Source: Clostridioides difficile_D (GTDB lineage: Bacteria > Bacillota > Clostridia > Peptostreptococcales > Peptostreptococcaceae). From it: DNA of 64,000 bases. A model generated the notes under the pieces. It ran no database searches. It was not told the origin of the DNA and was given only the letters and a program-made list of their open reading frames with translations. The DNA lies in the NCBI GenBank assembly GCA_945861085.1, contig OX244046.1:992001-1056000 (forward strand), given 5' to 3'. How positions within the stretch are numbered: position 1 is the stretch's first letter; each line of letters starts with the position of its first letter. Of the stretch, positions 26,269-34,448 are shown in pieces. The translations under genes and the position numbers were made by a program.

Positions 26269-27489
26269 ATGAGTAAAATATTAAAATATAAAAATGAGAT
26301 AATTTTATTTATATTAGTTGCAATAACTTACTTAGTAATAACTAAGATATTTTTTTCTAAAACCACTATATTTTATGATTTAAACAATACTTATGATGTG
26401 TTGTTAGATACAGATACAGGTGTTTTGTTCAATTTAAATGTATTTGCTACAACTCAAGATAATAGCAAGCACATATTATTTTCAGCGATTATATCAATTT
26501 TTGCATATCCAATATACTTACTGTGTACTTCAATAGCAAATCCAGGAACAGCAGATTTTAATAATGTTTATGGGTTTGGGTTAATTTGTCTACAAATAAT
26601 AACTAGTGCTATGTCTATAACTTTAGTTTTTAATCATATTAAAAAGATAAAAATGCAGAGGTTAACTTTAATTTTACTTACCATGGTAATGATATTTTCT
26701 TTCCCACAACTATTTATGACTTTAAATGTAGAGAGGTTTATATATAGTCAGTTTACATTAATATTTTTCATATTTATTGCAAATAAAATGAAAGGAAAAG
26801 ATTCTTATTTGGTAGAATTGGCAGCTATTCCTTTGTTTGGAATAACTATTAGCAACGTATATTTGTATTTTTTTAACATGATATTTGAATTTAAATTAAA
26901 AATAGGTAAGATGTTAAAACATTTATTTGCATTTATCTTAATGCTATATATATGCGTAATTTCAACGAAATCTTATGAGAGTTTTATGAATCTCGGAAAT
27001 GTAATACAGTATGATACGAAATTTATAAGTGCAGAACCAATCTTAGAAAAAATTGCAATGATTATAGAAAGATTGCTGTATTCAGTTTTTTATTTTCCTG
27101 GTGCAGAGCTTAAAAAAGGGTTATTTCTACAAAATGGAGAAGTTGCAACAATACCTGTTATTCTTACATTGTTAGCATTTTGTTTTTGTGTTTTATCAGT
27201 TATTGAAAATTCAGAAAAAAGAGTTCCTAAGCTATGTATGGGAATAATTATATTTAATCTAGTTTTACATGGAATAGTAGGATATAATCTAGTCAATTCA
27301 AGTATTATGACTATAAATTTTAGTTTTGCAGTTATAGTTTTATTAGCTTACTTTACTAAAGCACTTAGAAAAAATGAAAAAAATCTGTACAATATATTTC
27401 TATCATTATTATTGGTAACTATAATAATCAGTAATATAAATGGATTTATAGAAATTTTAAACATAGGGATAAAATCATATCCTGCTTAA
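26269..27489 (+). CDS. Polytopic membrane protein, possible GT-C-like, hypothetical
   Basis: This 406-aa protein has about ten hydrophobic segments spread across its length. One membrane helix at the N-terminus (about 9-28) is followed by a predicted extracytoplasmic loop with acidic residues (FYDLNNTYDVLLDTDTGVLF) and FATTQDNSKHILFSAI. An acidic first loop followed by many helices recalls GT-C glycosyltransferases that use lipid-linked sugars. That is a structural guess supported by the next gene, a UbiA-type prenyltransferase. The ATG at 26269 was preferred over 26251 because GGTGAC lies upstream of it. First gene of a four-gene cluster. Confidence 0.75.
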   Translation: MSKILKYKNEIILFILVAITYLVITKIFFSKTTIFYDLNNTYDVLLDTDTGVLFNLNVFATTQDNSKHILFSAIISIFAYPIYLLCTSIANPGTADFNNVYGFGLICLQIITSAMSITLVFNHIKKIKMQRLTLILLTMVMIFSFPQLFMTLNVERFIYSQFTLIFFIFIANKMKGKDSYLVELAAIPLFGITISNVYLYFFNMIFEFKLKIGKMLKHLFAFILMLYICVISTKSYESFMNLGNVIQYDTKFISAEPILEKIAMIIERLLYSVFYFPGAELKKGLFLQNGEVATIPVILTLLAFCFCVLSVIENSEKRVPKLCMGIIIFNLVLHGIVGYNLVNSSIMTINFSFAVIVLLAYFTKALRKNEKNLYNIFLSLLLVTIIISNINGFIEILNIGIKSYPA

Positions 27490-27517
27490 AAAATAATATT
27501 GAAAGGGTAGTAAGTTT

Positions 27518-28405
27518 ATGAAACAGACAAATACAAATATAAGGCTTCTTACTAAAATTTCAGATTATATAAAACTCATGAGAATAAAGCAATATATAAA
27601 GAATTTCTTTGTATTTTCAGCTATAATTTTTTCAAATAACATACTAAATATAAATCTATTGTTAAATACGATTATTACATTCGTATGTTTTTGTCTAATG
27701 TCATCATCAGTATATGCGTTAAATGATGCCATAGATATGGACAAAGATAAGAAACATCCTAAAAAATGTAATAGACCAGTGGCAAGTGGAAGAATAAGTA
27801 AAAAAAGTGCTAATATACTATTTGTAGTATTAGCATTAATCTCAATCTGTTTATCAACAGTTGTTAATTTTAATCTTTCTATAATTCTTAGTCTTTATTT
27901 GATAAACAATATATTATATTCTCTTAAACTAAAGAATATAATACTATTAGATGTGTTTTCCATATCTCTTGGATTTATACTTAGGGTTTATGCAGGGTGT
28001 GTAGCCATAAATGTCAGTTTGTCGAATTGGATAATATTATGTACATTTTTCTTATCTTTGTATTTAGCTTTTGGAAAACGTAAAAAAGAAATAGTAACCT
28101 TAAGAGATGATGCAATTGAACATAGAAAAATACTAGGAGATTATGATGTAGAAAATTTAAATCAAATGATGGTGGTTATGTTAAGTTCTACAATTGTCTG
28201 TTATGCATTGTATTCTACAAGTAATCCAGAAAAGCCACATATGATATTTACAACAATATTTGTAGTTTATGGCGTACTTAGATATAATTATATAATCAAC
28301 ACCATAAATGAAGGTAACCCTACTGATATTGTTCTAAAAGACAATGCTTTAAAAATAAATGTAATCTTGTGGATAATTACATGTTTAATAATATTGATTT
28401 TTTAG
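27518..28405 (+). CDS. UbiA-family prenyltransferase (decaprenyl-phosphate phosphoribosyltransferase-like)
   Basis: This 295-aa integral membrane enzyme has about eight helices. It carries the first Asp-rich motif NDAIDMDKD (N69, D70, D73, D77), then KKCNRPVASGRIS, and the second motif region YSLKLKNIILLDVFSISLGF. The RPVASGRIS block and the short N-terminus resemble the UbiA branch that attaches phosphoribose to a polyprenyl phosphate. A HAD phosphatase gene follows immediately, as would be needed to dephosphorylate such a product. Menaquinone or heme-type UbiA enzymes are the alternatives, but no quinone or heme genes are nearby. Confidence 0.82.
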   Translation: MKQTNTNIRLLTKISDYIKLMRIKQYIKNFFVFSAIIFSNNILNINLLLNTIITFVCFCLMSSSVYALNDAIDMDKDKKHPKKCNRPVASGRISKKSANILFVVLALISICLSTVVNFNLSIILSLYLINNILYSLKLKNIILLDVFSISLGFILRVYAGCVAINVSLSNWIILCTFFLSLYLAFGKRKKEIVTLRDDAIEHRKILGDYDVENLNQMMVVMLSSTIVCYALYSTSNPEKPHMIFTTIFVVYGVLRYNYIINTINEGNPTDIVLKDNALKINVILWIITCLIILIF

Positions 28406-28426
28406 TGATAGGATGGGGAAATACTT

Positions 28427-29053
28427 ATGAAAAAAAGTGTATTATTACTCGATGTAGATTATACTGTTATAAATACTGATAGCATGATAGATTTTTTTAT
28501 TTACTCTTTAAAAAATAAAACTTTTAAAACTGTTATAAAGTTGCCATACATTATTTTTACTCTATTTATGTATTTGATTAGAATAATACCGTTGAAAAAG
28601 GCAAAAGAGGCAATCTTTTATCCAATAGTAGACTTTAGTGAAGAAGATTTAAAGCGATTTTTTGATGACTGTATGATGAAAAAAATTAATGAGTCTATGA
28701 AAAAGGTTATCTACAAAAATAAAGAAGAGCATAATGTTGTAATTATGATAACTGCATCTCCATATGCGTATATGAAATACTTTAAGTACTATGGTTTTGC
28801 AGATGAAGTCATAGGAACTGAGTTGTTTTATGAAAATTCAAGATACAAAAATCAATTCGTTGGAGAAAATTGTAAAGGAATTGAAAAAGTACAGAGAATA
28901 AAGGCTTTATTAGATAAACTTGGAATAGAAATTGATTATGAAAATTCATATGCATATTCAGACTCTAAGAGTGATTTACCAATGCTTTCATTAACTAAAA
29001 ATGCGTTTTTGGTTAGTAGAAAGAATGGTGAGGTTATAGAACAAATAAATTAA
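28427..29053 (+). CDS. HAD-superfamily phosphatase (subfamily IB, SerB-like)
   Basis: This 208-aa enzyme has HAD motif I LLLDVDYTVINTD (D9, D11), motif II VVIMITASPYAY (T/S), a lysine near IEKVQR and motif IV YAYSDSKSDLPML. An unusual hydrophobic cap (residues 25-55, about IKLPYIIFTLFMYLIRIIPL) suggests membrane association. It begins 21 bp after the prenyltransferase gene. The likely role is to dephosphorylate a phosphorylated lipid-linked sugar made by its neighbour; this is inferred from position. Phosphoserine phosphatase is a less likely alternative. Confidence 0.82.
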   Translation: MKKSVLLLDVDYTVINTDSMIDFFIYSLKNKTFKTVIKLPYIIFTLFMYLIRIIPLKKAKEAIFYPIVDFSEEDLKRFFDDCMMKKINESMKKVIYKNKEEHNVVIMITASPYAYMKYFKYYGFADEVIGTELFYENSRYKNQFVGENCKGIEKVQRIKALLDKLGIEIDYENSYAYSDSKSDLPMLSLTKNAFLVSRKNGEVIEQIN

Positions 29054-29087
29054 TAACTTAATGTCGCTTAGAATAGGAGGGAATAGT

Positions 29088-29525
29088 TTGGGATATTTAC
29101 ACATATTAATTTTATCTATGGTTCCTGTAACAGAATTAAGGGGAGCCATTCCTATAGGTATTGCAATGGGATTAAATCCTATATGGGTTTATGTATTTAG
29201 TGTAATTGGTTCTACCTTGGTATCGATTCCCTTGATATTGACATTTAGGAACATATTGCAATTTCTAAGAGGTAAAAAACTATTTAAAGGGATTGCTGAT
29301 ATAGTTGATAGAAAAATAAACTCAAGAATGAAGAAATTAAAAAGTGTTTCAATAGTAGGTATAATACTATTTGTAGGGATACCTCTTCCAACTACAGGAA
29401 CATGGACTGCATCTGCTATAGCTTCCATATTAAAAATGAGAATAAAAGATGCTTTTATAGGAGTATTTCTTGGTAATTTGCTATCAGGAGTTATAGTTTC
29501 AGCCCTTTCTCTACATATAATATAA
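29088..29525 (+). CDS. Small multidrug-export-type membrane protein (COG2426-like)
   Basis: This 145-aa protein has four to five membrane helices. It contains the motif TELRGAIPIGIAMGLNP near the N-terminus and a repeat-like VGIPLPTTGTWTASAIASIL in the second half. These are hallmarks of the COG2426 family, annotated as putative small multidrug export proteins and distantly related to the DedA/SNARE-associated fold. An ATG at 29061 is in frame, but AGGAGGG at 29075-29081 is spaced for the TTG at 29088. Its place at the end of a lipid-carrier cluster is compatible with flipping or exporting a lipid intermediate; the substrate is unknown. Confidence 0.8.
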   Translation: MGYLHILILSMVPVTELRGAIPIGIAMGLNPIWVYVFSVIGSTLVSIPLILTFRNILQFLRGKKLFKGIADIVDRKINSRMKKLKSVSIVGIILFVGIPLPTTGTWTASAIASILKMRIKDAFIGVFLGNLLSGVIVSALSLHII

Positions 29526-29562
29526 AACTATCTAAGTAATATACTTGGATAGTTTTTTTATG
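29524..29562 (+). terminator. Terminator of the UbiA/HAD cluster
   Basis: AAAACTATC(T)AAG pairs with CTTGGATAGTTTT and is followed by TTTTT. Confidence 0.85.
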
Positions 29563-29780
29563 AGTACATGTAAAAAATTTTTTAAAACTATACAAAAAAA
29601 ATTAGAAAAAGTATTTAAATTCATTTAGTTCTAAAATGTTTACTATGGCAAATGAAATATAGTATAGTATTACTTATGAGGAAAATATTATAACTTTAGC
29701 TATTAATAAAATAAATTTTTTATATAGAATAAGATTTTAATCATGATAAATTTTAATTAACAGATTAAGGAGGTTTTAAG

Positions 29781-31148
29781 ATGGGAAATACAAACACTAA
29801 CTTAGGCAATGAAAGTGTGGGTAAATTATTATTTAAACTTGCTACACCAGCTATTATCGCACAAATTGTAAATGTTTTATACAACATAGTTGATAGGATT
29901 TTTATTGGTAGAATGGAAAGTGGAGAAGTTGCTATGGCAGGTGTCGGAGTGGCATTTCCAATAATAATTATAATAACTGCATGTAGTTATTTAATTGGTA
30001 TGGGAGGAGGACCGTTAGCTGCTATAAAAATGGGTGAGCAGAACAATGATGATGCAGAGAAAATAATGAGTAATAGTTTTTCTGTACTAGTGATTTTAGC
30101 AATACTTTTGACTATAGGTTTTCAGATTGGAAAAGAGCCTTTGCTTTGGATATTTGGAGCAAGTGAATCTACCATTGGATATTCAATGGATTATTTAAAT
30201 ATTTATCTAATAGGTACAGTGTTTGTTCAGATTTCAATGGGTATGAATACTTTTATAAATACCCAAGGGTTTGCTACAACTGGGATGATGACAGTTGCTA
30301 TAGGTGCTTTGATAAACATAGTACTTGACCCGATTTTTATATTTGGCTTTAATATGGGCGTAAAAGGAGCTGCATTAGCTACCATAATTGCACAAGGTGT
30401 TTCTGCTATTTGGGTACTTATGTTTCTTTTTGGAAAGAAAAGTATACTTAAGATAAAAAAGAAGTATATGATACCCAAAGCAAGTATCATCTTACCTGTG
30501 CTGGGCTTGGGAATATCTCCATTTATAATGCAATCTACAGAAAGTCTAGTACTTATAGCCTTAAATAGTAAATTACAAATGTATGGAGGAGATTTAGCAG
30601 TAGGTTCAATGGCCATAATGAGTAGTATAATGCAAATTCTTATGCTTCCTAATATGGGGTTTACACAAGGAGCACAACCAATAATAAGTTACAATTATGG
30701 TTCAGGTCAACTTGATAGAGTAAAAAAGACATTTAAGTTATGTCTGTTGTCATGCTTTACATATTCTACGATTTTGTGGATTTTATTAATGATATTTCCT
30801 GCATTTTTTGTTAGTATATTTAATAAGAATCCGCAGTTACTTAGTATGACTAGTTGGAGTATAAAAATATATTTTGCTGGTGCTTTTATGTTTGGAATTC
30901 AAATAGCTTGTCAACAGACATTTTTAGCACTTGGGAAAGCAAAAATATCTTTGGTTTTAGCTCTACTTAGAAAGATTGTTCTTTTAATACCTTTAATATT
31001 TATACTTCCAACATTCTTTAATGAAAAACTTTTTGCAGTAATTTTAGCAGAGCCAGTTGCGGATATAACAGCAGCCACTATAACAGCAATTTCTTTCTTT
31101 ATATTTTATAAATGTTTTCTATCAAAACCTAAAGCAATAGAAGAATAA
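29781..31148 (+). CDS. MATE-family efflux transporter
   Basis: This 455-aa inner-membrane protein has about twelve helices in two homologous halves. It carries MATE-type features such as LLFKLATPAIIAQIVNVLYNIVDRIFIG at the N-terminus (in parts), MGGGPLAAIKMGEQNNDDAE and FTQGAQPIISYNYGSG in the second half. These proteins expel cationic drugs or metabolites using an ion gradient; substrate is not predictable here. AAGGAGGT precedes the ATG. Single gene, no adjacent regulator. Confidence 0.93.
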   Translation: MGNTNTNLGNESVGKLLFKLATPAIIAQIVNVLYNIVDRIFIGRMESGEVAMAGVGVAFPIIIIITACSYLIGMGGGPLAAIKMGEQNNDDAEKIMSNSFSVLVILAILLTIGFQIGKEPLLWIFGASESTIGYSMDYLNIYLIGTVFVQISMGMNTFINTQGFATTGMMTVAIGALINIVLDPIFIFGFNMGVKGAALATIIAQGVSAIWVLMFLFGKKSILKIKKKYMIPKASIILPVLGLGISPFIMQSTESLVLIALNSKLQMYGGDLAVGSMAIMSSIMQILMLPNMGFTQGAQPIISYNYGSGQLDRVKKTFKLCLLSCFTYSTILWILLMIFPAFFVSIFNKNPQLLSMTSWSIKIYFAGAFMFGIQIACQQTFLALGKAKISLVLALLRKIVLLIPLIFILPTFFNEKLFAVILAEPVADITAATITAISFFIFYKCFLSKPKAIEE

Positions 31149-31356
31149 GATATACAATATAAATTTTCCATGAAAATATTTTATTAGATAAAAATTAGAA
31201 TTTGTATTTTAATTTAATAAGATATTTTCTATAATGTATAAAGATATAAAGTAGAATTTATTTTTAAAATTATAGTAAGAAAAATGTAAGTATTTGCAAT
31301 ATTAATGGTATAATATTTACAGATATGATAATCAATAAGAGGAAAGGATGTTTATA

Positions 31357-32622
31357 ATGGAAAATGATTTAACAATGCAAGAATTACTTGACCAGCAAGA
31401 GCAAGTATTCAGCAAAGTGAAAGTTGGAGAATTGACAACTGGAAAAATAACTGCAGTGAGAAATGATGAAATACAATTAGGATTAGACTATGGGTTTGAT
31501 GGAATAATACCTATAAGTGAATTGAACATAGAAAAAAATCAATATATAGAAGATTTATACCACATAGGTGATGAAATAACTGCTGTAATAACAAAAGTAT
31601 CTCAAAAAGATGGGACAATAACTTTATCTAAATTACAACTTGATAAAAGAAATGATTTTGCTGAATTACAAAAGGCTTATGATGAGCATAGAATAATAAC
31701 TGTAAATGTTGAAAAAAATATAGATAAAGGTGTATTTGCTAATTATAATACATATACATTTTTTATACCAATATCTCAACTTGATACAAAGTTTGTTACA
31801 GACACATCTAAATTTGTTGGTCTTAACTTAGAAGTTTATATAAAAGAGTTGGATATTAGAAAAAATAGACTTGTAGCATCTCATAGAGATGTATTACAAG
31901 AGCGTATAAATAAAGAGAGAGAAGAAAGAAGAGCTCAAATTAAAGCAGAAAAAGAAGCTGAAAGAGCAAGAATTAAGCAAGAAAGAGAAGAAGAAAAAGC
32001 TCGTATTAAAGCAGCTAAAGAAGAATTATTTAACTCTCTTGAAGTTGGACAAAAAAGAGATGGTAAAGTGACAAAAATAATGTCTTATGGTGCATTTGTG
32101 GATATTGGTGGGATTGAAGGATTAGCACATATAAATAATTTAGCTTGGACAAGAGTTGAAAGTGTTGAAGATGTTGTTTCAGAGGGGCAAGAAGTAGAAG
32201 TTTATGTGTTAGATGTAAATGAAGAGACTAAAAAAATTGCATTGGCATTAAAAGACATAAATAATGACCCTTGGGACTTAATAGCAAAAGAAGTAAAAGT
32301 TGATGATGTTGTTAATGCTAAAGTTCTTAGAATAATAGAAAAAGGAGCTTTTGTTCAAATTAAAGAAGGTGTAGACGCGTATTTACCAATATCTGAATTG
32401 AGTGATACTAGAGTGGCTAAAGTTACTAATGTTGTGAATATTGGAGATGAAGTTAAAGTTAAAATTCTTGATTTTAAACCAAAGACTAAAAGAATGTTAG
32501 TTTCAATAAAAGAGGCAACTAGAGAGCCAGAAGAAGATATAACAGAATACTTAGAAGTAGAAGAATCTTTAGGAAGTATTGGAGAGTTATTTAAAGATAA
32601 ATTTAAAGATTTAGAAGTGTAA
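31357..32622 (+). CDS. S1 RNA-binding domain protein (ribosomal protein S1-like)
   Basis: This 421-aa protein carries four S1/OB domains at about residues 18-85, 95-165 (degenerate), 225-297 and 312-382. The best ones read VTKIMSYGAFVDIGGIEGL and VLRIIEKGAFVQIKEGVDAYL. A highly charged helix rich in Glu, Arg and Lys (about 182-222) links the halves. It binds RNA and may help translation initiation or mRNA stability. It is shorter than E. coli S1 (six domains) but fits the Firmicute form. AGGAAAGG favours the ATG at 31357 over 31348. Confidence 0.88.
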   Translation: MENDLTMQELLDQQEQVFSKVKVGELTTGKITAVRNDEIQLGLDYGFDGIIPISELNIEKNQYIEDLYHIGDEITAVITKVSQKDGTITLSKLQLDKRNDFAELQKAYDEHRIITVNVEKNIDKGVFANYNTYTFFIPISQLDTKFVTDTSKFVGLNLEVYIKELDIRKNRLVASHRDVLQERINKEREERRAQIKAEKEAERARIKQEREEEKARIKAAKEELFNSLEVGQKRDGKVTKIMSYGAFVDIGGIEGLAHINNLAWTRVESVEDVVSEGQEVEVYVLDVNEETKKIALALKDINNDPWDLIAKEVKVDDVVNAKVLRIIEKGAFVQIKEGVDAYLPISELSDTRVAKVTNVVNIGDEVKVKILDFKPKTKRMLVSIKEATREPEEDITEYLEVEESLGSIGELFKDKFKDLEV

Positions 32623-32636
32623 AACAATTAAAAATG

Positions 32637-32693
32637 GGGCTGTTTTAAAACGTTACTCTGTCTATTATGACAGCTTTAGTTTTGAAATAGCCC
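32637..32693. repeat. MITE-like element, family 2, copy B
   Basis: A 57-bp unit is bounded by GGGCTGTTTTAAAAC (32637-32651) and GTTTTGAAATAGCCC (32679-32693), an inverted repeat with 13 of 15 positions paired. An inner CTGTC / GACAG hairpin is present. It shares its terminal GGGCTGTTTTAAA with the element at 18862. It lies 14 bp after the S1 gene stop and may end its transcript. Confidence 0.55.
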
Positions 32694-32739
32694 TTTAGCT
32701 ATTTTCAAAAACTTATATAAGATATTAGGAGGAAATTTA

Positions 32740-33459
32740 ATGAAAAAGTCTATTATGGATGTACATTGTCACACTCTAATAAGTGGACATGCACATAGTA
32801 CTTTCAAAGAAAATGTTGAAGAAGCAATTAAGAAAAATATAAAATATCTAGGAATATCAGACCATGGACCTAATATGCCTGGAGGGCCACATCCATTTTA
32901 TTTTTATAATCTACATTTACTTCCACGTAAAGTAGAAGATGTAAAGATTCTTAGGGGTATAGAAGGTAATATAATGGATTATAATGGGAATTTGGATGTT
33001 CAAGAAGATATGTTGCAACACTTGGACTATATAATTGCAAGCCTGCATAGACCTTGTATAGCTTCTGGTACAAAAGAAGAAAATACAAATGCTATTTTAA
33101 ATGTGATGGATAAACACAAGGTAAAGATAATTGGACACCCAGATGATAGTAGGTATCCTTTAGATTATGAACCTATAGTAAAGAAAGCTAAAGATAAAAA
33201 TATCCTTTTAGAAATAAATAATTCATCATTAAGTTCAAACTCTCATAGGACTGGAACTTGGGAAAATGCAAGTCATATGCTAACATTATGTAAAATGTAT
33301 GGTGTAAGAGTAATTCTTGGTACTGACTCTCATATATGTTATTCTATAGGAGAATTTGAAAATGCAGAGAAAGTTTTAGAATCAGTAGATTTTCCAGATG
33401 AATTAGTCATAAATTATCATGAAGATGAAATTATAGAGTTTTTTGATGTGAATTTTTAG
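32740..33459 (+). CDS. PHP-domain phosphatase (YcdX-like)
   Basis: This 239-aa metal-dependent phosphoesterase has the PHP metal motifs MDVHCHTLISGHAHST, YLGISDHGPNMPGG, GIEGNIMDYNG, ASLHRP, IGHPDDSRYP and VILGTDSHICYSIG. Together they give the trinuclear-site ligands expected for YcdX. The physiological substrate is unknown. AGGAGG precedes the ATG. A small membrane protein gene follows after 20 bp, so they are probably co-transcribed. Confidence 0.9.
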   Translation: MKKSIMDVHCHTLISGHAHSTFKENVEEAIKKNIKYLGISDHGPNMPGGPHPFYFYNLHLLPRKVEDVKILRGIEGNIMDYNGNLDVQEDMLQHLDYIIASLHRPCIASGTKEENTNAILNVMDKHKVKIIGHPDDSRYPLDYEPIVKKAKDKNILLEINNSSLSSNSHRTGTWENASHMLTLCKMYGVRVILGTDSHICYSIGEFENAEKVLESVDFPDELVINYHEDEIIEFFDVNF

Positions 33460-33479
33460 AATTGTGGGAGTGAAAAATT

Positions 33480-33926
33480 TTGAGTAAAAACAAGTTTATC
33501 TATATGAATTATTATGACAATGGTTATTTTAAAAAAGGAATGGCTATATATATGGTCTTAGCACTTATAATTTTAGCCACAATTTTTATATATTCAACGA
33601 CAATTTTGTATCTTTTATGTATAATAACAGCAGTTTTTCTTTTTAAACAAGGTCGTGATTTTTCAAATAAATATGAGGGAAAAGTATACCTTACTCTCGA
33701 TAATCATTCAATATTAATAAACAATCAATGTATATTCAGTATAAAATCGAAACATAATCAAAAGTTTAATTATAAAATAATAGCAAAAATAGAAGTAGCA
33801 AAAAAAATATTAAACATATATACTGATGATTCTAATTATAAAATTAGATTAAGTGCATTGAGTTTGGAAGATGAAAAAAAATTATTGAATATCCTAGATG
33901 AAAAGATGAAAAAGTTTAAGGCATAA
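33480..33926 (+). CDS. Small two-helix membrane protein with PH-like cytoplasmic domain, hypothetical
   Basis: This 148-aa protein starts at a TTG with GGGAGTG upstream. Two membrane helices (about residues 18-37 and 39-54) are followed by a roughly 90-residue beta-rich domain (YLTLDNHSILINNQ then YKIIAKIEVAKKILNIYT) ending in a helix. This layout resembles bacterial PH-like domain proteins such as the STM3941/YcxB type. Function unknown. It closes a two-gene unit with the PHP phosphatase. Confidence 0.75.
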   Translation: MSKNKFIYMNYYDNGYFKKGMAIYMVLALIILATIFIYSTTILYLLCIITAVFLFKQGRDFSNKYEGKVYLTLDNHSILINNQCIFSIKSKHNQKFNYKIIAKIEVAKKILNIYTDDSNYKIRLSALSLEDEKKLLNILDEKMKKFKA

Positions 33927-34006
33927 TATCATACTATTTTCAATAGTTAGCATGTTTTATAAAATTGCTTATCAAAAATAAAAAATAAATATAATTATTT
34001 TTTGTG

Positions 34007-34035
34007 TTGACAATACATTTCAATGTGTATATAAT
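34007..34035 (+). promoter_or_regulatory. Consensus promoter of the leu operon
   Basis: TTGACA (34007-34012), a 17-bp spacer and TATAAT (34030-34035) match the SigA consensus exactly. Transcription would start near 34042, just before the T-box leader. Confidence 0.9.
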
Positions 34036-34059
34036 AACTATTAAATCAAAATATTTAGA

Positions 34060-34348
34060 AAATTTAAATGATTAAAAAAGTGATGAATAGAAGTAGTAAG
34101 AACAATGAAACTTTCAGAGAGCTAAAGTATGGTGTGATTTAGTAGTTGATAGTTCTGAACTTGTCTAGGAGCTGTTTCCTAAGATTTAAGTCTTAGGATA
34201 ATCGGAGTAATTCCACGTTATAGGAAATATAGTCATCATAATTATTTATATTGGCTATTACTAAGGGAGCTTTTTAGAAAGCTAAGTAGAGTGGTACCGC
34301 GAGCAAAACCTCGTCTCTAATTTTATTAGAGATGAGGTTATTTTTATT
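34060..34348 (+). ncRNA. Leucine T-box riboswitch leader
   Basis: This leader senses uncharged tRNA-Leu. Its T-box AGAGTGGTACCGCG (34288-34301) contains the TGGT bulge that pairs with the tRNA acceptor end. A Stem I region with AGAGAG-type internal loop sequence lies upstream. The specifier is read as CTT (34160-34162) in the context GAACTTGTC, a leucine codon. The terminator is AACCTCGTCTCTAA (34307-34320) with TTAGAGATGAGGTT (34326-34339) and a T-run. Binding of uncharged tRNA-Leu favours the antiterminator and turns on leuA-leuC-leuD-leuB. Confidence 0.93.
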
Positions 34349-34448
34349 CTAATGATAAAATTGACATTTATTCTTATGAATTAAATAAGGTAGGATTGCG
34401 CCAATATAAGGTATACTGGATACAAAAAACAAAAAAGGGGGAAATAAC

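Noticed and set aside
30227..30616. Minus-strand open frame of 129 codons over the MATE gene
   Set aside because: It mirrors membrane-protein codons and has no independent evidence.
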